Assembly: GCA_002840755.1 (NCBI GenBank)
Contig: PHBZ01000011.1
Span: 56,728 to 120,727 of the forward strand
Direction of reading: 5' to 3'
DNA from: Chloroflexi bacterium HGW-Chloroflexi-10
GTDB lineage: Bacteria > Chloroflexota > Anaerolineae > Anaerolineales > Anaerolineaceae
Length of the DNA: 64,000 nucleotides
Shown: positions 34,921-44,368 of the stretch, one piece after another
Layout of the letters: every line of letters starts with the position of its first letter
Numbering within the stretch: position 1 is the first letter of the stretch
Position numbers and translations under genes: made by a program
The notes under the pieces: model-generated
The model's database searches: none
What the model was told of the DNA's origin: nothing
What the model saw: only the letters and a program-made list of their open reading frames with translations

Positions 34921-35065
34921 TAAAAACCTCTGTTGGAAATGCATTCAATAGGTGGTTGAATAGAAGTTGCTATCTTGTATCTTAACTTAACAAACGCTAT
35001 TCTGCGTCCGTCATGTGACGGATTGTTATGCAAGATTAAAATGATATGGATAGGAACTTTAGAGA

Positions 35066-36052
35066 TCAGTATTTACGCTGCTGTAGTGCTTCTTTGGGTT
35101 CTGATTGTAAATCGGTGGAGAGAGCTTGCAGCAATAGCTGAAACCCTAAAATAATTGGCAAAACCGCTATAAGCACCGTTCCGGAGGTAGCCGGTACAAG
35201 CGTAATAATAGAACGAATCCAGTGATAAATCCCCCAAACGGAACCGAACAAAATCAATGGAAATCCAACAACCAGATAAAGCGAAACAATTTCAAAACTG
35301 AGCAAAAAATATTGAAATATTATTCGTTTGAATAGACCCCGTATTAAGCGGGCAGGAAAGCTGATTAAAATACGCTTTATTGAAAGGTGGCTGGTTTCAT
35401 CACCATACCTGGCCGGGATCGAAACATCCTGAACCACAGCCTTCGCGCGGCCCAATTCCATGAGCATACTCGTTTCAAAAAAATAATCATGGGCAATCCG
35501 ATTAAAACGGATTGATTTTAGTGCCGTATGGTGAATGGCTGTATAGCCATTGGTTGGATCAAAAATACTCCAATAACCGGAAGCCGCTTTAACAAAAAAA
35601 GAAAGCGCTAAATTGCCCATCCGTCGAATAAAGGGCATGCGGATTAACTCATCTAAAAATAAGAAGCGGTTCCCTTTGGTGAAATCTGCCTTGCCGTTTA
35701 GCAAAGGGTTGATTAATGCCGGGATTTTGGCAGGATCCATTTGATCATCAGAGTCCATTTTGATGACAATCTCTGCACCCAGTTTCAGCGCTTGTTCGTA
35801 ACCGGTTAGCATGGCTTGTCCCACACCCTGGTTGACAGTATGCCGGATCAACGTAATGCGCTCGTCTTTGCAGGCTTGTACAACTTCAGCAGTGTTGTCT
35901 TTGCTGCCGTCATCGACCACGATAATGGTTTTTACAAAATCGGGGATATTTTGTAAAACAGTGCCGATTTTCTTGGCAGCCTGATAAGCAGGAATCACAA
36001 CTGCAATATGGTGATTTGCGTTTGATGGGAGTTGAGTAAGGTTTTGTGTCAT
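35066..36052 (-). CDS. Family 2 glycosyltransferase (DPM-like) with C-terminal membrane helices
   Basis: 328-aa enzyme with a GT-A domain. VVIPAYQAAKKIG starts the fold, VVDDGSKDNTAEV is the nucleotide-sugar site, and KMDSDDQMDP is the metal-binding DxD. Two membrane helices lie at the C terminus (about 245-310). The arrangement matches polyprenyl-phosphate sugar transferases and bactoprenol glycosyltransferases. It probably loads a sugar onto a lipid carrier at the inner membrane. A palindromic TCCGTCA-TG-TGACGGA (35007-35022) lies just after it, before the peptidase gene. Confidence 0.88.
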   Translation of the reverse strand: MTQNLTQLPSNANHHIAVVIPAYQAAKKIGTVLQNIPDFVKTIIVVDDGSKDNTAEVVQACKDERITLIRHTVNQGVGQAMLTGYEQALKLGAEIVIKMDSDDQMDPAKIPALINPLLNGKADFTKGNRFLFLDELIRMPFIRRMGNLALSFFVKAASGYWSIFDPTNGYTAIHHTALKSIRFNRIAHDYFFETSMLMELGRAKAVVQDVSIPARYGDETSHLSIKRILISFPARLIRGLFKRIIFQYFLLSFEIVSLYLVVGFPLILFGSVWGIYHWIRSIITLVPATSGTVLIAVLPIILGFQLLLQALSTDLQSEPKEALQQRKY

Positions 36053-36155
36053 TAGGGTTTGATCAATCTTTTTTCTTTTAATTTTATCAATAAAATTTTA
36101 AAGCAAGTCTTTTTATCAATATTGGATTTATTTGACCGGACTTTGTACCTTTCCC

Positions 36156-36184
36156 TTGACAGATGTTTTCTGAGAGGGTATAAA
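36156..36184 (+). promoter_or_regulatory. Near-consensus sigma-70 promoter
   Basis: TTGACA (36156-36161), 17-bp spacer, TATAAA (36179-36184). This is the best promoter in the window. Transcription would start at about 36191-36193. Confidence 0.8.
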
Positions 36185-36192
36185 AGCGAAAC

Positions 36193-36294
36193 ATGAATAT
36201 TTTAACAGTGCAAATCAAGGCTAAGCGTCAGCAACCGCACTCCAAATGGGAGGAACGGCAGTTTTGCTTATGGCCAATGGATAGCATTCAATAG
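36193..36294 (+). CDS. Possible leaderless 33-aa micro-ORF
   Basis: ATG lies nine bases after the -10 box, and the frame MNILTVQIKAKRQQ... runs to TAG at 36292. The product would be basic and Gln/Trp-containing with no membrane helix. Leaderless placement recurs elsewhere in the window, but the frame could also be a chance opening inside a structured RNA. Confidence 0.25.
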   Translation: MNILTVQIKAKRQQPHSKWEERQFCLWPMDSIQ

Positions 36295-36310
36295 CCAGAT
36301 GTGAAAATAA

Positions 36311-36339
36311 AAAGCCTTCCTACCAGGGAGGCTTTTTTT
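36311..36339 (+). terminator. Intrinsic terminator of the small transcription unit
   Basis: A 10-bp stem with one wobble (36311-36320 with 36326-36335), 5-nt loop and seven T residues. Confidence 0.88.
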
Positions 36340-36455
36340 GTATCCGATCCAGGTGAGCCACATCGATGGTGTGGTTGGAGACGAAACGACTTGTTCAAAA
36401 ACGGTGTTTATGGAGGTGTGATTCAAAAAAATTGCCAACTTAAAGGGAGACCAGC

Positions 36456-36503
36456 ATGATTGCCAAAGGTTGTATTGGTATCCCAGCCCTTACAAAAGGG
36501 TAA
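36456..36503 (+). CDS. Possible 15-residue leader peptide before the amino acid transporter
   Basis: GGGAG, a seven-base gap and ATG open a frame encoding MIAKGCIGIPALTKG. Its last codons overlap a CCCTT-ACAA-AAGGG hairpin. It could be a leader that couples translation to expression of the transporter 87 bases later, or chance. The rest of 36340-36589 shows only the AAGGAG site of the next gene. Confidence 0.2.
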   Translation: MIAKGCIGIPALTKG

Positions 36504-36589
36504 CACTTTAAAATGCCGGTGAATTCGCCAAAGGAGCCGCGCATTGTATGAATAAATCCTGATTTTTCTATTTCTTAAGGAGTAAAGCG

Positions 36590-37519
36590 ATGAGAAGAAA
36601 CTCTGTATTATTTAGCGTAATGGTAGTTCTGGTTTTAATATTATCGGCGTGCAGTACACCTACGGCCACGCCTACTGAAGCCATGGCAGAACCTACTGAA
36701 GCAATGATAGAACCGACCGAAGCAATGGCAGAACCAACTGCCCTGTCGGCTGCTGATTTGCCGACCGGTTGTTTGGGTGACGCGGCTTCCGCTATTGTAG
36801 ACCTGGATTGCCGCGAGATCACTATTGCCGTGGAAAATGCATATATCCCGTTTAACTACATTGAATTGGCAACCGGTGAGCCGGGCGGTTGGGATTATGA
36901 AGCCTGGACCGAGATTTGCACACGCCTGCATTGTACCCCGGTGTATGTTGAAGCTGCCTGGGAAGGGATGATCCAGGCGGTAGCTGATGGGCAGTTTGAT
37001 GCTGCTGCGGATGGAATCACCATTACTGAGGATCGCGCCGAGGTTGTAGATTTCTCGATTGGCTACATCAATATTCAGCAGCGTTTGCTGGTACGCACGG
37101 GGGAAACCCGGTTTGACTCGATTGAAGCATTTGCAGAAACCGACCTGATCATGGGCACTCAGACCAATACCACCAATTATGAAACAGCTACCCAGTTCCT
37201 GCCCGAAGAACGCATTAGCGCTTTTGAGCAATTCCCCTTTGCTGTGCAGGCATTGATTGCCGGTGATGTGGATGCCGTGATTCTGGACGAAGTAGTTGGT
37301 ATGGGTTATATGGGCGAAAATGCCTCTGAATTGGAATTAATTGGCCCGGCGATCAGTAGTGATGAATTAGGCTTCATTTATCCCAAAGGCAGTGAGCTTG
37401 TAGATCCGGTCAATCAGGCTCTGCAAGCTATGATGGCTGATGGTTTCCTTACCAATTTGAATGTAGCTTATTTTGGTCCAGACTTTGATATCACCTACGA
37501 TGATATTGACACAGATTAG
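36590..37519 (+). CDS. Amino acid ABC transporter, substrate-binding lipoprotein
   Basis: 309-aa lipoprotein capturing a polar amino acid outside the membrane. The signal ends in LSAC (Cys21). A linker then repeats PTEAM(A/I)E three times (about 27-48). The family-3 binding domain starts near residue 70: EITIAVENAYIPFNYIE, GGWDYEAWTEI, GQFDAAADGITITEDRAEVVDFS, and later DVDAVILDEVV. The exact amino acid is not readable. AAGGAG eight bases upstream supports the ATG. It is the first gene of the importer operon, separated from the permease by two hairpins. Confidence 0.92.
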   Translation: MRRNSVLFSVMVVLVLILSACSTPTATPTEAMAEPTEAMIEPTEAMAEPTALSAADLPTGCLGDAASAIVDLDCREITIAVENAYIPFNYIELATGEPGGWDYEAWTEICTRLHCTPVYVEAAWEGMIQAVADGQFDAAADGITITEDRAEVVDFSIGYINIQQRLLVRTGETRFDSIEAFAETDLIMGTQTNTTNYETATQFLPEERISAFEQFPFAVQALIAGDVDAVILDEVVGMGYMGENASELELIGPAISSDELGFIYPKGSELVDPVNQALQAMMADGFLTNLNVAYFGPDFDITYDDIDTD

Positions 37520-37536
37520 TCTGAAATAAGAATAAG

Positions 37537-37597
37537 CCCTTCGCCAAAGGGTTCTTTAGAAAACGGGCATCCGGTAGCGAGCATTACCGGATGCCCG
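37537..37597 (+). promoter_or_regulatory. Two intercistronic hairpins between binding protein and permease
   Basis: Hairpin 1 has arms 37537-37541 and 37547-37551. Hairpin 2 is a perfect 13-bp stem (37564-37576 with 37585-37597). Without a T-run, they probably protect the upstream mRNA or partly end transcription, giving more binding protein than permease. Confidence 0.55.
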
Positions 37598-37616
37598 ACA
37601 TGGTGAGGTAAACATG

Positions 37617-38492
37617 ATGAGTGAAATCAGTTCCAATCGTAGTGATGAAGTCCCCATAAGTTTTGGAAAACGTAGTCTGCGGGAACGTTTACAGGAGTTC
37701 CCCTGGTGGTTTGTAGCATTAATTCTGATTGCTGTTGCGGTTTATTATAATATTGCTACAAAAACAAGTTACCGTGAGGCCTTCGAATTTATCCGCGCCG
37801 GGTTGAGTATTACTATTACTACCACTCTTTCTGCATTTGTTATTGCATTATTTATAGGACTTATTACCGGCTTAGGCCGCATTACCAACAATGTGTTTTT
37901 CCGCAACCTGGCCACACTATATGTGGAATTTGTTCGCGGGGTACCCATGCTGGTATTAATTTTCTTTATCGCCCTGGTAGCTGTTCCGGCTGTGGTGGGT
38001 GGTCTGAATGCATTGGGCGTCTGGATGACATCCATGGGGATGGCATTCTTGGGGACGCCGCTGCAAGCCCTGGAAAATAAAGGGATTGATATGAACATCC
38101 GCGCCATCGTGGCTCTCTCGGTCACCTATGGTGCTTTTTTGGCCGAAATTTTCAGGGCGGGGATTCAATCAATCAGCAAGGGCCAGATGGAGGCGGCACG
38201 TTCCCAGGGGATGAGCTTCTGGCAGGCGATGTATTACATCATCCTGCCGCAAGCTATCCGCAATGTTTTACCGGCATTGGGTAATGATTTTGTGGCGATG
38301 TTAAAGGATTCTTCACTGGTTTCAGTGCTGGCTGTGCGCGATATCACTCAGGTGGCGCGCTTATATGCCGGACGCTCCTTCCGCTTTGACGAGGCTTACA
38401 CCACTCTGGCGGTGATGTACCTGAGTATGACTATCATACTCTCGCTGGCCGTTAAATACATGGAAAGGAGATACCGCAAAAATGAACGTTAA
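37617..38492 (+). CDS. Amino acid ABC transporter, permease
   Basis: 291-aa inner-membrane permease of the HisM/GlnP type. It has an N-terminal helix (about 25-42) and the core domain beginning [45 protein letters not shown] is typical of polar amino acid permeases, and the coupling EAA loop is [28 protein letters not shown]. An insertion around [10 protein letters not shown] lengthens one loop. Two ATGs are adjacent; the GAGGT site fits 37617 (7-8-base spacing) better than 37614. Its 3' end overlaps the ATPase gene by 11 bases. Confidence 0.92.
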   Translation: MSEISSNRSDEVPISFGKRSLRERLQEFPWWFVALILIAVAVYYNIATKTSYREAFEFIRAGLSITITTTLSAFVIALFIGLITGLGRITNNVFFRNLATLYVEFVRGVPMLVLIFFIALVAVPAVVGGLNALGVWMTSMGMAFLGTPLQALENKGIDMNIRAIVALSVTYGAFLAEIFRAGIQSISKGQMEAARSQGMSFWQAMYYIILPQAIRNVLPALGNDFVAMLKDSSLVSVLAVRDITQVARLYAGRSFRFDEAYTTLAVMYLSMTIILSLAVKYMERRYRKNER

Positions 38493-39225
38493 CCCGATGA
38501 TTGAAGTAAAGAATGCTTATAAATATTTTGATAAAGTAAAAGCTTTAAACGGTGTCAGTTTGAGGGTATTTCCGGGAAAAGTAGTGGTCATCATCGGCCC
38601 CAGCGGGTCCGGCAAGTCTACACTGCTGCGCTGCATGAATCACATGGAAGTGCAAACCAGCGGCGAGATCTGGGTGGATGGCGAGCATTTGCAGGGCGAT
38701 GAGAAAAGTATTAACCGCATTCGTTCGGAAATGGGTATGGTTTTTCAGCTTTTTAATCTTTATCCGCATCTGACGGTTTTGGAAAACGTATCTCTGGCGC
38801 AGCGGATTGTTAAGAAGATTTCACGCGCCGAAGCCAAGGAGAACGCCATGCAGCAACTTGTCCGGGTGGGCATTGCCGAAAAAGCCGAAGTATATCCGCA
38901 GCAGCTTTCCGGCGGCCAGCAGCAGCGGGTGGCGATTGCGCGTGCTCTGGCGATGAAACCCAAGATCATGCTGTTTGATGAGCCCACCAGCGCGCTGGAC
39001 CCCGAAATGATTAAAGAAGTGCTGGATGTAATGCTCTTGCTGGCCAAGGAAGGGATAACCATGGTAGTGGTGACTCACGAAATGGGCTTTGCCCGGGCGG
39101 CGGCTGACGAGGTTGTCTTTATGGATGAAGGACTGATTGTGGAGCACGGCACCCCAGAACAAATTTTTGATCATCCGGTGAATTTGCGCACAAAGCAGTT
39201 TTTATCGCAGATATTGGCGCATTAA
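38482..39225 (+). CDS. glnQ: Amino acid ABC transporter, ATP-binding protein (GlnQ-like)
   Basis: 247-aa ATPase of the importer. Walker [14 protein letters not shown] is near residue 36, the Q-loop is [17 protein letters not shown], the signature is [17 protein letters not shown], Walker [16 protein letters not shown] and the H-loop [11 protein letters not shown]. This matches GlnQ/HisP-type subunits. The ATG at 38482 has AGGAG about 12 bases upstream and overlaps the permease 3' end, so translation is coupled. It is the last gene of the operon; no clear terminator follows. Confidence 0.93.
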   Translation: MNVNPMIEVKNAYKYFDKVKALNGVSLRVFPGKVVVIIGPSGSGKSTLLRCMNHMEVQTSGEIWVDGEHLQGDEKSINRIRSEMGMVFQLFNLYPHLTVLENVSLAQRIVKKISRAEAKENAMQQLVRVGIAEKAEVYPQQLSGGQQQRVAIARALAMKPKIMLFDEPTSALDPEMIKEVLDVMLLLAKEGITMVVVTHEMGFARAAADEVVFMDEGLIVEHGTPEQIFDHPVNLRTKQFLSQILAH

Positions 39226-39387
39226 GTGAATGGAAAAAGGAATTGGGGAAAAGGTACTAAGTGGTGGCAAGTTATGAATCAGAAAAATTACACAGATGAT
39301 TTATTAGTGCGTGAAATATGGAAGGTGGAAAACAGTTGTCCATATTTATAATAATAACTCTTACAATATTGAAGATGTCTTACTATA

Positions 39388-42300
39388 TTATAACGTAAAG
39401 TGGAAGGATTCTATTGGCAATCCCTTGTATACCCGATTTATTCCTAACAGGAGGGGTATTATATATTTGGTTTCAACATTTGTTGCCTTTTTTTCATCTA
39501 GATAATTTATAGAGGAGTCTTTATTATCCAATCCAGAAAGCGAAGTTCCTATACCAACTCCTATTCCATTTGTTACTATATACCTATCATGTATCGGCCC
39601 ATCCCCATTTTCTAGTGTTCCAATAATATAAATATGGGTTTCGGGGGGGGGTTGATCAGAAATTTCTTCCCATTTTTCTTTATATAATCGTTCAATATTT
39701 CTATTTCCGGGATTTATCCCCTTTTGTGATTTCCATAATGTAAAAATATCAATCCTTGTATTTGGTTTTATTACTTTCAGTATGGATAGGGAACTTGCAG
39801 AAAAATATGCATCATATATTTTTACTGTATCTCCACAATTTTCAGCTAACCATTTTTCTAAAGTCTTTTTCAAGTTGCTATTAGAATAAAACAAGTCAAG
39901 ATCAGTTTCATGTGAATCCAAAACAAATGTGCTTGGTATAAAAGATTGGTCAATATTTAATAAAACTTCCCCAATTCTCCTTATTAGTAACAAATTATCA
40001 TGCAATTGATTAAAAAATACAGATAATTGAGATTGGCTAATTAATTTATTTGCAGCTAAGTTGTTTTCAATTGACCAAGCATACACATTGTAAGCGTATT
40101 GAAAATTTAAGTCTTTGCATATTTTAAGCCAATTGCAAACTATGTTATCTGACTGGGTATATCCTCTACCTGAGCAAAAAGATTTAAGTAAATTAAATGA
40201 TGCTCGTTCAATAATTTCTTGGTTTAATTCGGGTTGTTTAAAAGATTGTATTTCAGTAGGATTATTATGGAGTTCTTTTGCTTTAAGCTTTCTTTCGTAT
40301 TCATTTTTTTCTGGTAATGAGTCTAGACGTGATGTTAAACTCGAAGCAAATTCTGGATTAATTGAATGTGCTAATTCAATTATTTTACTTAGGTCATCAT
40401 CCCTTGTTGAGCTACTTTGCAAGGAAAATGAAGCCAAAAAAGCCTTCTCTAAATAATGTTTGCAAGTATTAGCATCATCAATTTCTTTCCAGGCTTCAGA
40501 CAAAGCTAAAAATCGAGAACAACGATCAGTTAAATTTCCGATTTTTTCGATATTATTACCAGCCTCTTCGAGTAGTTTGTGGGAAGAATTTATGTCAAAA
40601 TGGTAAATTTTTGTAGCAAATAATATCTTAACATAAATTTTGTCAGCCAAGTTTGGAATATTTTCAATCTCATTATTTAATTGATCTAATGATGGAATAA
40701 TTTTATTCCATTCATTTTCTGCTCGATGATTCTTATTAAAAGATGACTTAAGTCTTAACAAGCATGCTTGACTTGCAATCTTATACCCATAATGTTGAAT
40801 ATTAATTATTAAGTCGGGTAATTTTGAAATGGCTTTATTTACTTCTTTTGCAATTGTTAGAGCATGTTTTTCAAGTAAAACACAAGTTTCACGTTTGGTA
40901 TTCGTATTATATTCTTTTTTACATAATTTGTTTATCAAACGATCAATTGATGTATAAACAAGAAAATCTTGAGACATTAAATTTATTACTTCAGCTAATT
41001 GAAGTGATGTTCGAAAATCTAAGTCCCCAATATTTAAGTTTTCAATATCAATTGGATCATTAGGGTTTCTTTTACTTAAAAGATACACATATATCCTAAG
41101 GAGAGCGTTGTGCTGTCTAGATGATGATAAATTTTCAAGTTCCTTTGTTAGGAGAGATCGTTCGTACAAAAACAAAATATGCGCAATTTGGACAATAATT
41201 TGGTTTCGTGTTTCTGTATCTATATTTGTATCTAAATTTTTTATAATATAAGTTTGTACTATATTTTCAGCATCATTTTGTTTTTCTGATATATAATAAT
41301 GTAAAGCTAATTCTGAAAACAAATCAATTTGAATTGAAATGGATGGAATCATACAAATAGATTGCACTAACCGATCTTCATAGCTTTTATAATCTTTTGT
41401 TTTTAATATATCGGGAAATACTCTGATTAACAATTTTAGAATATTAAGATACACTTCTAACACAATTTCAGTAGATAATGATGAATCTGATTTACATTCA
41501 AGTATTCTATTAAATATCTTTCTTGAAAAGTCTGGTGATTTTTCAGAAATAATAGATATAATCGAAAATCCTAAATCTATTTGATCCGTTTTAATTATTA
41601 TATTATCCCAATCATTATATAAAACAGATTCCAAGTTTTTAGCTTCTGATATGTCGCCAATATCATAATAGAAATTAGCTAAATAGGAATAAGTAATACA
41701 TTTTCCAAGAGAATCTGTAATGTTTTTTACTTGTTCAATATAGGCAGTATTCTTAATAAGGGTATCATGGTTTTTATTCTCTACTAGTTTTTTGATCACG
41801 TAAATATTGGCCCAAATTTTTATTTCCTGATCAGATATTTTTGAAATTGTATCTATAATAAATGGTATAACAACATCAATTTTGTCTAAATATACTTTTA
41901 GGATTTCAAAATATGCTTTATTTCGGTTTAAGGCCGTATTCAACTTGTCTGCATAAAGAACTGCTAAATTTACATCGAAAAGTGTGAGCGCTCGTAGTAT
42001 TCGTTTTAATATTTCAAATTGATCGGCCGAGTTAGCTAATAATGTGCATATTTCTCTATCAAGTCTAATTTTTAATTCATTAAATAAAACGGCATCTTCC
42101 GGGCAAATAGATGGTAATTGTATTAAAAACCTGGTGATACAATACGCCTTAGTATCAACATCTGTTATATCATCCAGCTCAAAATATGCAGAATATAACC
42201 TTGTTAACCCATTGTTAGGATCAAATTTTATTTCAATAGCCGATATTAATAGTTCTAAACGCAATTTTTCATCAATTGGTGACTCAATAGCCGTATTCTT

Positions 42301-44289
42301 GAGTATGTCTATCCTATTTATTATCTGAAAAATATCTGAACAGGTGCAATTTAACAAGGGTTCACAAAATTGCCTTAAATGTCGCATTGCAGGGGCATAT
42401 TCAATGCTTGATGTCATTATTTCTATTGCTTTATTAATGACAATGCCTGAATTAGGATCTGATCTGTTTGAATTACACCATGACCTTAAAATGAATAATT
42501 TTGCCGATTCATCATCAACATAGTCAATTTCCTTTATAACATTTAAATGATTAAGCTTTGCAATAGTTGGTGAACTAACTAGCGCTAATTTTCGTAATTT
42601 TTGATCTCTAATCGAGGATTTTATTGTTAATGTTGAATCGGATTCGCTTTCAAGCCTAAGAGATAAATTTGTAAGAAAAATGTCCATTAACGAATTGTTT
42701 GAACCTTTACTAAAAATATCAATTAGCTCCATCGCTAAATTTTGATTAATATAGAAAAGATCAACAGCAATATCAATAATTCTCTCCTTTGGAACAGAAA
42801 GCTTTAGTTCTTTTACAAGTTCTTCAAGATCATTATTGATATTATTTGGTATAGCCTGGTTTTGTTTTTTTAATTCATAACAAATTTTTGATAAAAGCTG
42901 AAGCCTATCTTCAACTAAAACAGCTTGATAAGCTCTGGAAAAAGCATCATTGAAATCACCCAGGGAAATTAATGCGTCAATTTCCTCAGCGCCAATTGAT
43001 TTATATGATAATGTTTCTAATATCGAACTAATTATTGAAAAAATGTTTAAAGTCGACCAGTCATTGTTTTCAAATGCGGTTTCAGCTATTAATTTTGAGT
43101 TTTTTGTCAAAAGACCAAAATCTTTTTGACTTTTTAATGTAGAAACAAAAAAATCACAATTTATTAGATTTTTGAGCGCTTCATATTTATTATTTCTTCT
43201 ATATAATTCAGGGAGATATTTTAATGAGTCGGAATTATGTGGCTCTGTTTCTAAAAATTTTATGATGCTTAATTCTGATTTTATTTTTCTGTTTTTAACT
43301 TTTTCTTCAACAAATTTTTTATAAGCATTTGAAACAAATTCAATATAAATATTATTTGTTTCTTGTTTAAAGAAACAATTTTTTTCTATTAATTCATTTG
43401 TACCTTCTATATTCAAGTCTAGAATTTTGGAAATTTGAGTTTTATCTAATTTGATTTCGCTAAAACAAATTAGAGCAAAGATGTCCAAACATGCTTCGTT
43501 TGGAGAAAGCCTATTCCAGTTTCGCTCAAGTAGGTTTTTAAACCCTTTTGGCAAATCCATAAGAACTTTTTCTAGTGGCGTTTCAGAAGAAAGTTCCCTT
43601 GCAAGTTCTGCTAAATAGCCGGGCAAACCATCACAAGCTTTGTAAATTTCATGCATGATAGGTTTGGGTACTTTTAATCTTGTAAGAAAATCCTCTGTTT
43701 CAGCAGGCGAAAATTTTTGAAATTGAAGACCATCATAAGGAAAATTTAATCCTAGATCGGAATTTGAACTAACAATCAAATATAACCCTTCAGGCGGATC
43801 ATATGGTAATAGATCAATAATTGTCTTTTCTCCAAAAGATTTATTTACTAAATCTAAACCATCAATTATAAAGAAAATTTTATTACCATTTCGACGAGCT
43901 TGTTTCGCTATCTTTCTATAGAAATCACGAAAGTCTGCTTCTAGCTTTGAATCACTTAGATTTGAATCAGAAGTGTTATAGTTAATTTCTAAATATTTAG
44001 CCATCTGCTCACACATTTCGCTTAAGAAAAAATGTGTTGAGGAACCCCATATATCAGAACCTATAAAAAAACAAAATGAATTATCTTTATACACTCTTGA
44101 GAATTCATTCAATAATGTTGTTTTACCAATCCCATCTTCTCCTTTAATTACTATCACTTTTCGACCCGTTGTAAATCTGTCATGTAACCAGCTTATATAA
44201 TTTGCCCTAGAAACATGAATATCTGGCAAAGTAGGTAATGTTAAAGGTGAAAAATTATTTGTCACTTGTTTTTCCTTTTGTTCAGTCAT
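39388..44289 (-). CDS. Giant STAND-type NTPase with C-terminal PLD-like domain, putative defence protein
   Basis: 1633-aa cytoplasmic protein. A short N-terminal lead is followed by a STAND/AAA NTPase: VSRANYISWLHDRF, Walker A GEDGIGKT (50-57) and Walker B FFIIDGLDLV (about 139-148). A predicted winged-helix-like part (about 240-330) precedes a very long helical, probably TPR-like region (about 340-1450). The last about 130 residues resemble a phospholipase-D-like domain: VKIYDAYFSASSLSILK, RIDIFT, then HDRYIVTNG (His1567, Arg1569) and GIGTSLSGLDN. The usual HKD Asp is Asn here. The architecture resembles antiviral STAND sensors, but with the effector-like domain at the C terminus. The gene is far more AT-rich than both neighbours, which suggests acquisition. 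No partner gene is visible. Function is inferred. Confidence 0.8.
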   Translation of the reverse strand: MTEQKEKQVTNNFSPLTLPTLPDIHVSRANYISWLHDRFTTGRKVIVIKGEDGIGKTTLLNEFSRVYKDNSFCFFIGSDIWGSSTHFFLSEMCEQMAKYLEINYNTSDSNLSDSKLEADFRDFYRKIAKQARRNGNKIFFIIDGLDLVNKSFGEKTIIDLLPYDPPEGLYLIVSSNSDLGLNFPYDGLQFQKFSPAETEDFLTRLKVPKPIMHEIYKACDGLPGYLAELARELSSETPLEKVLMDLPKGFKNLLERNWNRLSPNEACLDIFALICFSEIKLDKTQISKILDLNIEGTNELIEKNCFFKQETNNIYIEFVSNAYKKFVEEKVKNRKIKSELSIIKFLETEPHNSDSLKYLPELYRRNNKYEALKNLINCDFFVSTLKSQKDFGLLTKNSKLIAETAFENNDWSTLNIFSIISSILETLSYKSIGAEEIDALISLGDFNDAFSRAYQAVLVEDRLQLLSKICYELKKQNQAIPNNINNDLEELVKELKLSVPKERIIDIAVDLFYINQNLAMELIDIFSKGSNNSLMDIFLTNLSLRLESESDSTLTIKSSIRDQKLRKLALVSSPTIAKLNHLNVIKEIDYVDDESAKLFILRSWCNSNRSDPNSGIVINKAIEIMTSSIEYAPAMRHLRQFCEPLLNCTCSDIFQIINRIDILKNTAIESPIDEKLRLELLISAIEIKFDPNNGLTRLYSAYFELDDITDVDTKAYCITRFLIQLPSICPEDAVLFNELKIRLDREICTLLANSADQFEILKRILRALTLFDVNLAVLYADKLNTALNRNKAYFEILKVYLDKIDVVIPFIIDTISKISDQEIKIWANIYVIKKLVENKNHDTLIKNTAYIEQVKNITDSLGKCITYSYLANFYYDIGDISEAKNLESVLYNDWDNIIIKTDQIDLGFSIISIISEKSPDFSRKIFNRILECKSDSSLSTEIVLEVYLNILKLLIRVFPDILKTKDYKSYEDRLVQSICMIPSISIQIDLFSELALHYYISEKQNDAENIVQTYIIKNLDTNIDTETRNQIIVQIAHILFLYERSLLTKELENLSSSRQHNALLRIYVYLLSKRNPNDPIDIENLNIGDLDFRTSLQLAEVINLMSQDFLVYTSIDRLINKLCKKEYNTNTKRETCVLLEKHALTIAKEVNKAISKLPDLIINIQHYGYKIASQACLLRLKSSFNKNHRAENEWNKIIPSLDQLNNEIENIPNLADKIYVKILFATKIYHFDINSSHKLLEEAGNNIEKIGNLTDRCSRFLALSEAWKEIDDANTCKHYLEKAFLASFSLQSSSTRDDDLSKIIELAHSINPEFASSLTSRLDSLPEKNEYERKLKAKELHNNPTEIQSFKQPELNQEIIERASFNLLKSFCSGRGYTQSDNIVCNWLKICKDLNFQYAYNVYAWSIENNLAANKLISQSQLSVFFNQLHDNLLLIRRIGEVLLNIDQSFIPSTFVLDSHETDLDLFYSNSNLKKTLEKWLAENCGDTVKIYDAYFSASSLSILKVIKPNTRIDIFTLWKSQKGINPGNRNIERLYKEKWEEISDQPPPETHIYIIGTLENGDGPIHDRYIVTNGIGVGIGTSLSGLDNKDSSINYLDEKKATNVETKYIIPLLLGINRVYKGLPIESFHFTL

Positions 44290-44303
44290 AAATGACCCCG
44301 AGT

Positions 44304-44319
44304 GATAACTAGAATTATC
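44304..44319. promoter_or_regulatory. Inverted repeat upstream of the STAND gene
   Basis: GATAA-N6-TTATC lies 15 bases before the leftward start codon. It could be an operator; no bound regulator is known. Confidence 0.25.
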
Positions 44320-44368
44320 AAATCTTTATTCACTTTTGATTCCGTTAAAGAGGGAATTGTATTCTTAA

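Larger units (their letters stand above)
36191..36339 (+). ncRNA. Candidate small RNA, about 150 nt
   Basis: A strong promoter and a strong terminator bracket this stretch, with no normal-sized gene between them. Internal pairing is visible: AGTGC with GCACT around a GCTAAGCGTCAGCAACC loop region, CTCC with GGAG just after, and TGGC with GCCA near 36270-36297. I cannot match it to a known riboswitch or 6S RNA. It also holds a 33-codon frame beginning at the predicted transcript start, so a small protein mRNA is an alternative. The amino acid transporter gene 250 bases downstream could be controlled by it if the terminator is conditional. Confidence 0.5.

Noticed and set aside
35007..35022. 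Operator palindrome TCCGTCA-TG-TGACGGA as a separate regulatory call
   Set aside because: It is perfect but isolated between two same-strand genes, with no promoter overlap, so regulation cannot be argued.
36191..36339. SAM-I or 6S RNA
   Set aside because: A GCAACC core and paired arms are present, but the full conserved core and helix order of SAM-I and the long open rod of 6S RNA are not visible.
39311..39505. Rightward 64-codon frame at the 3' end of the STAND gene
   Set aside because: It overlaps the PLD-like C terminus on the opposite strand and has no initiation signal.
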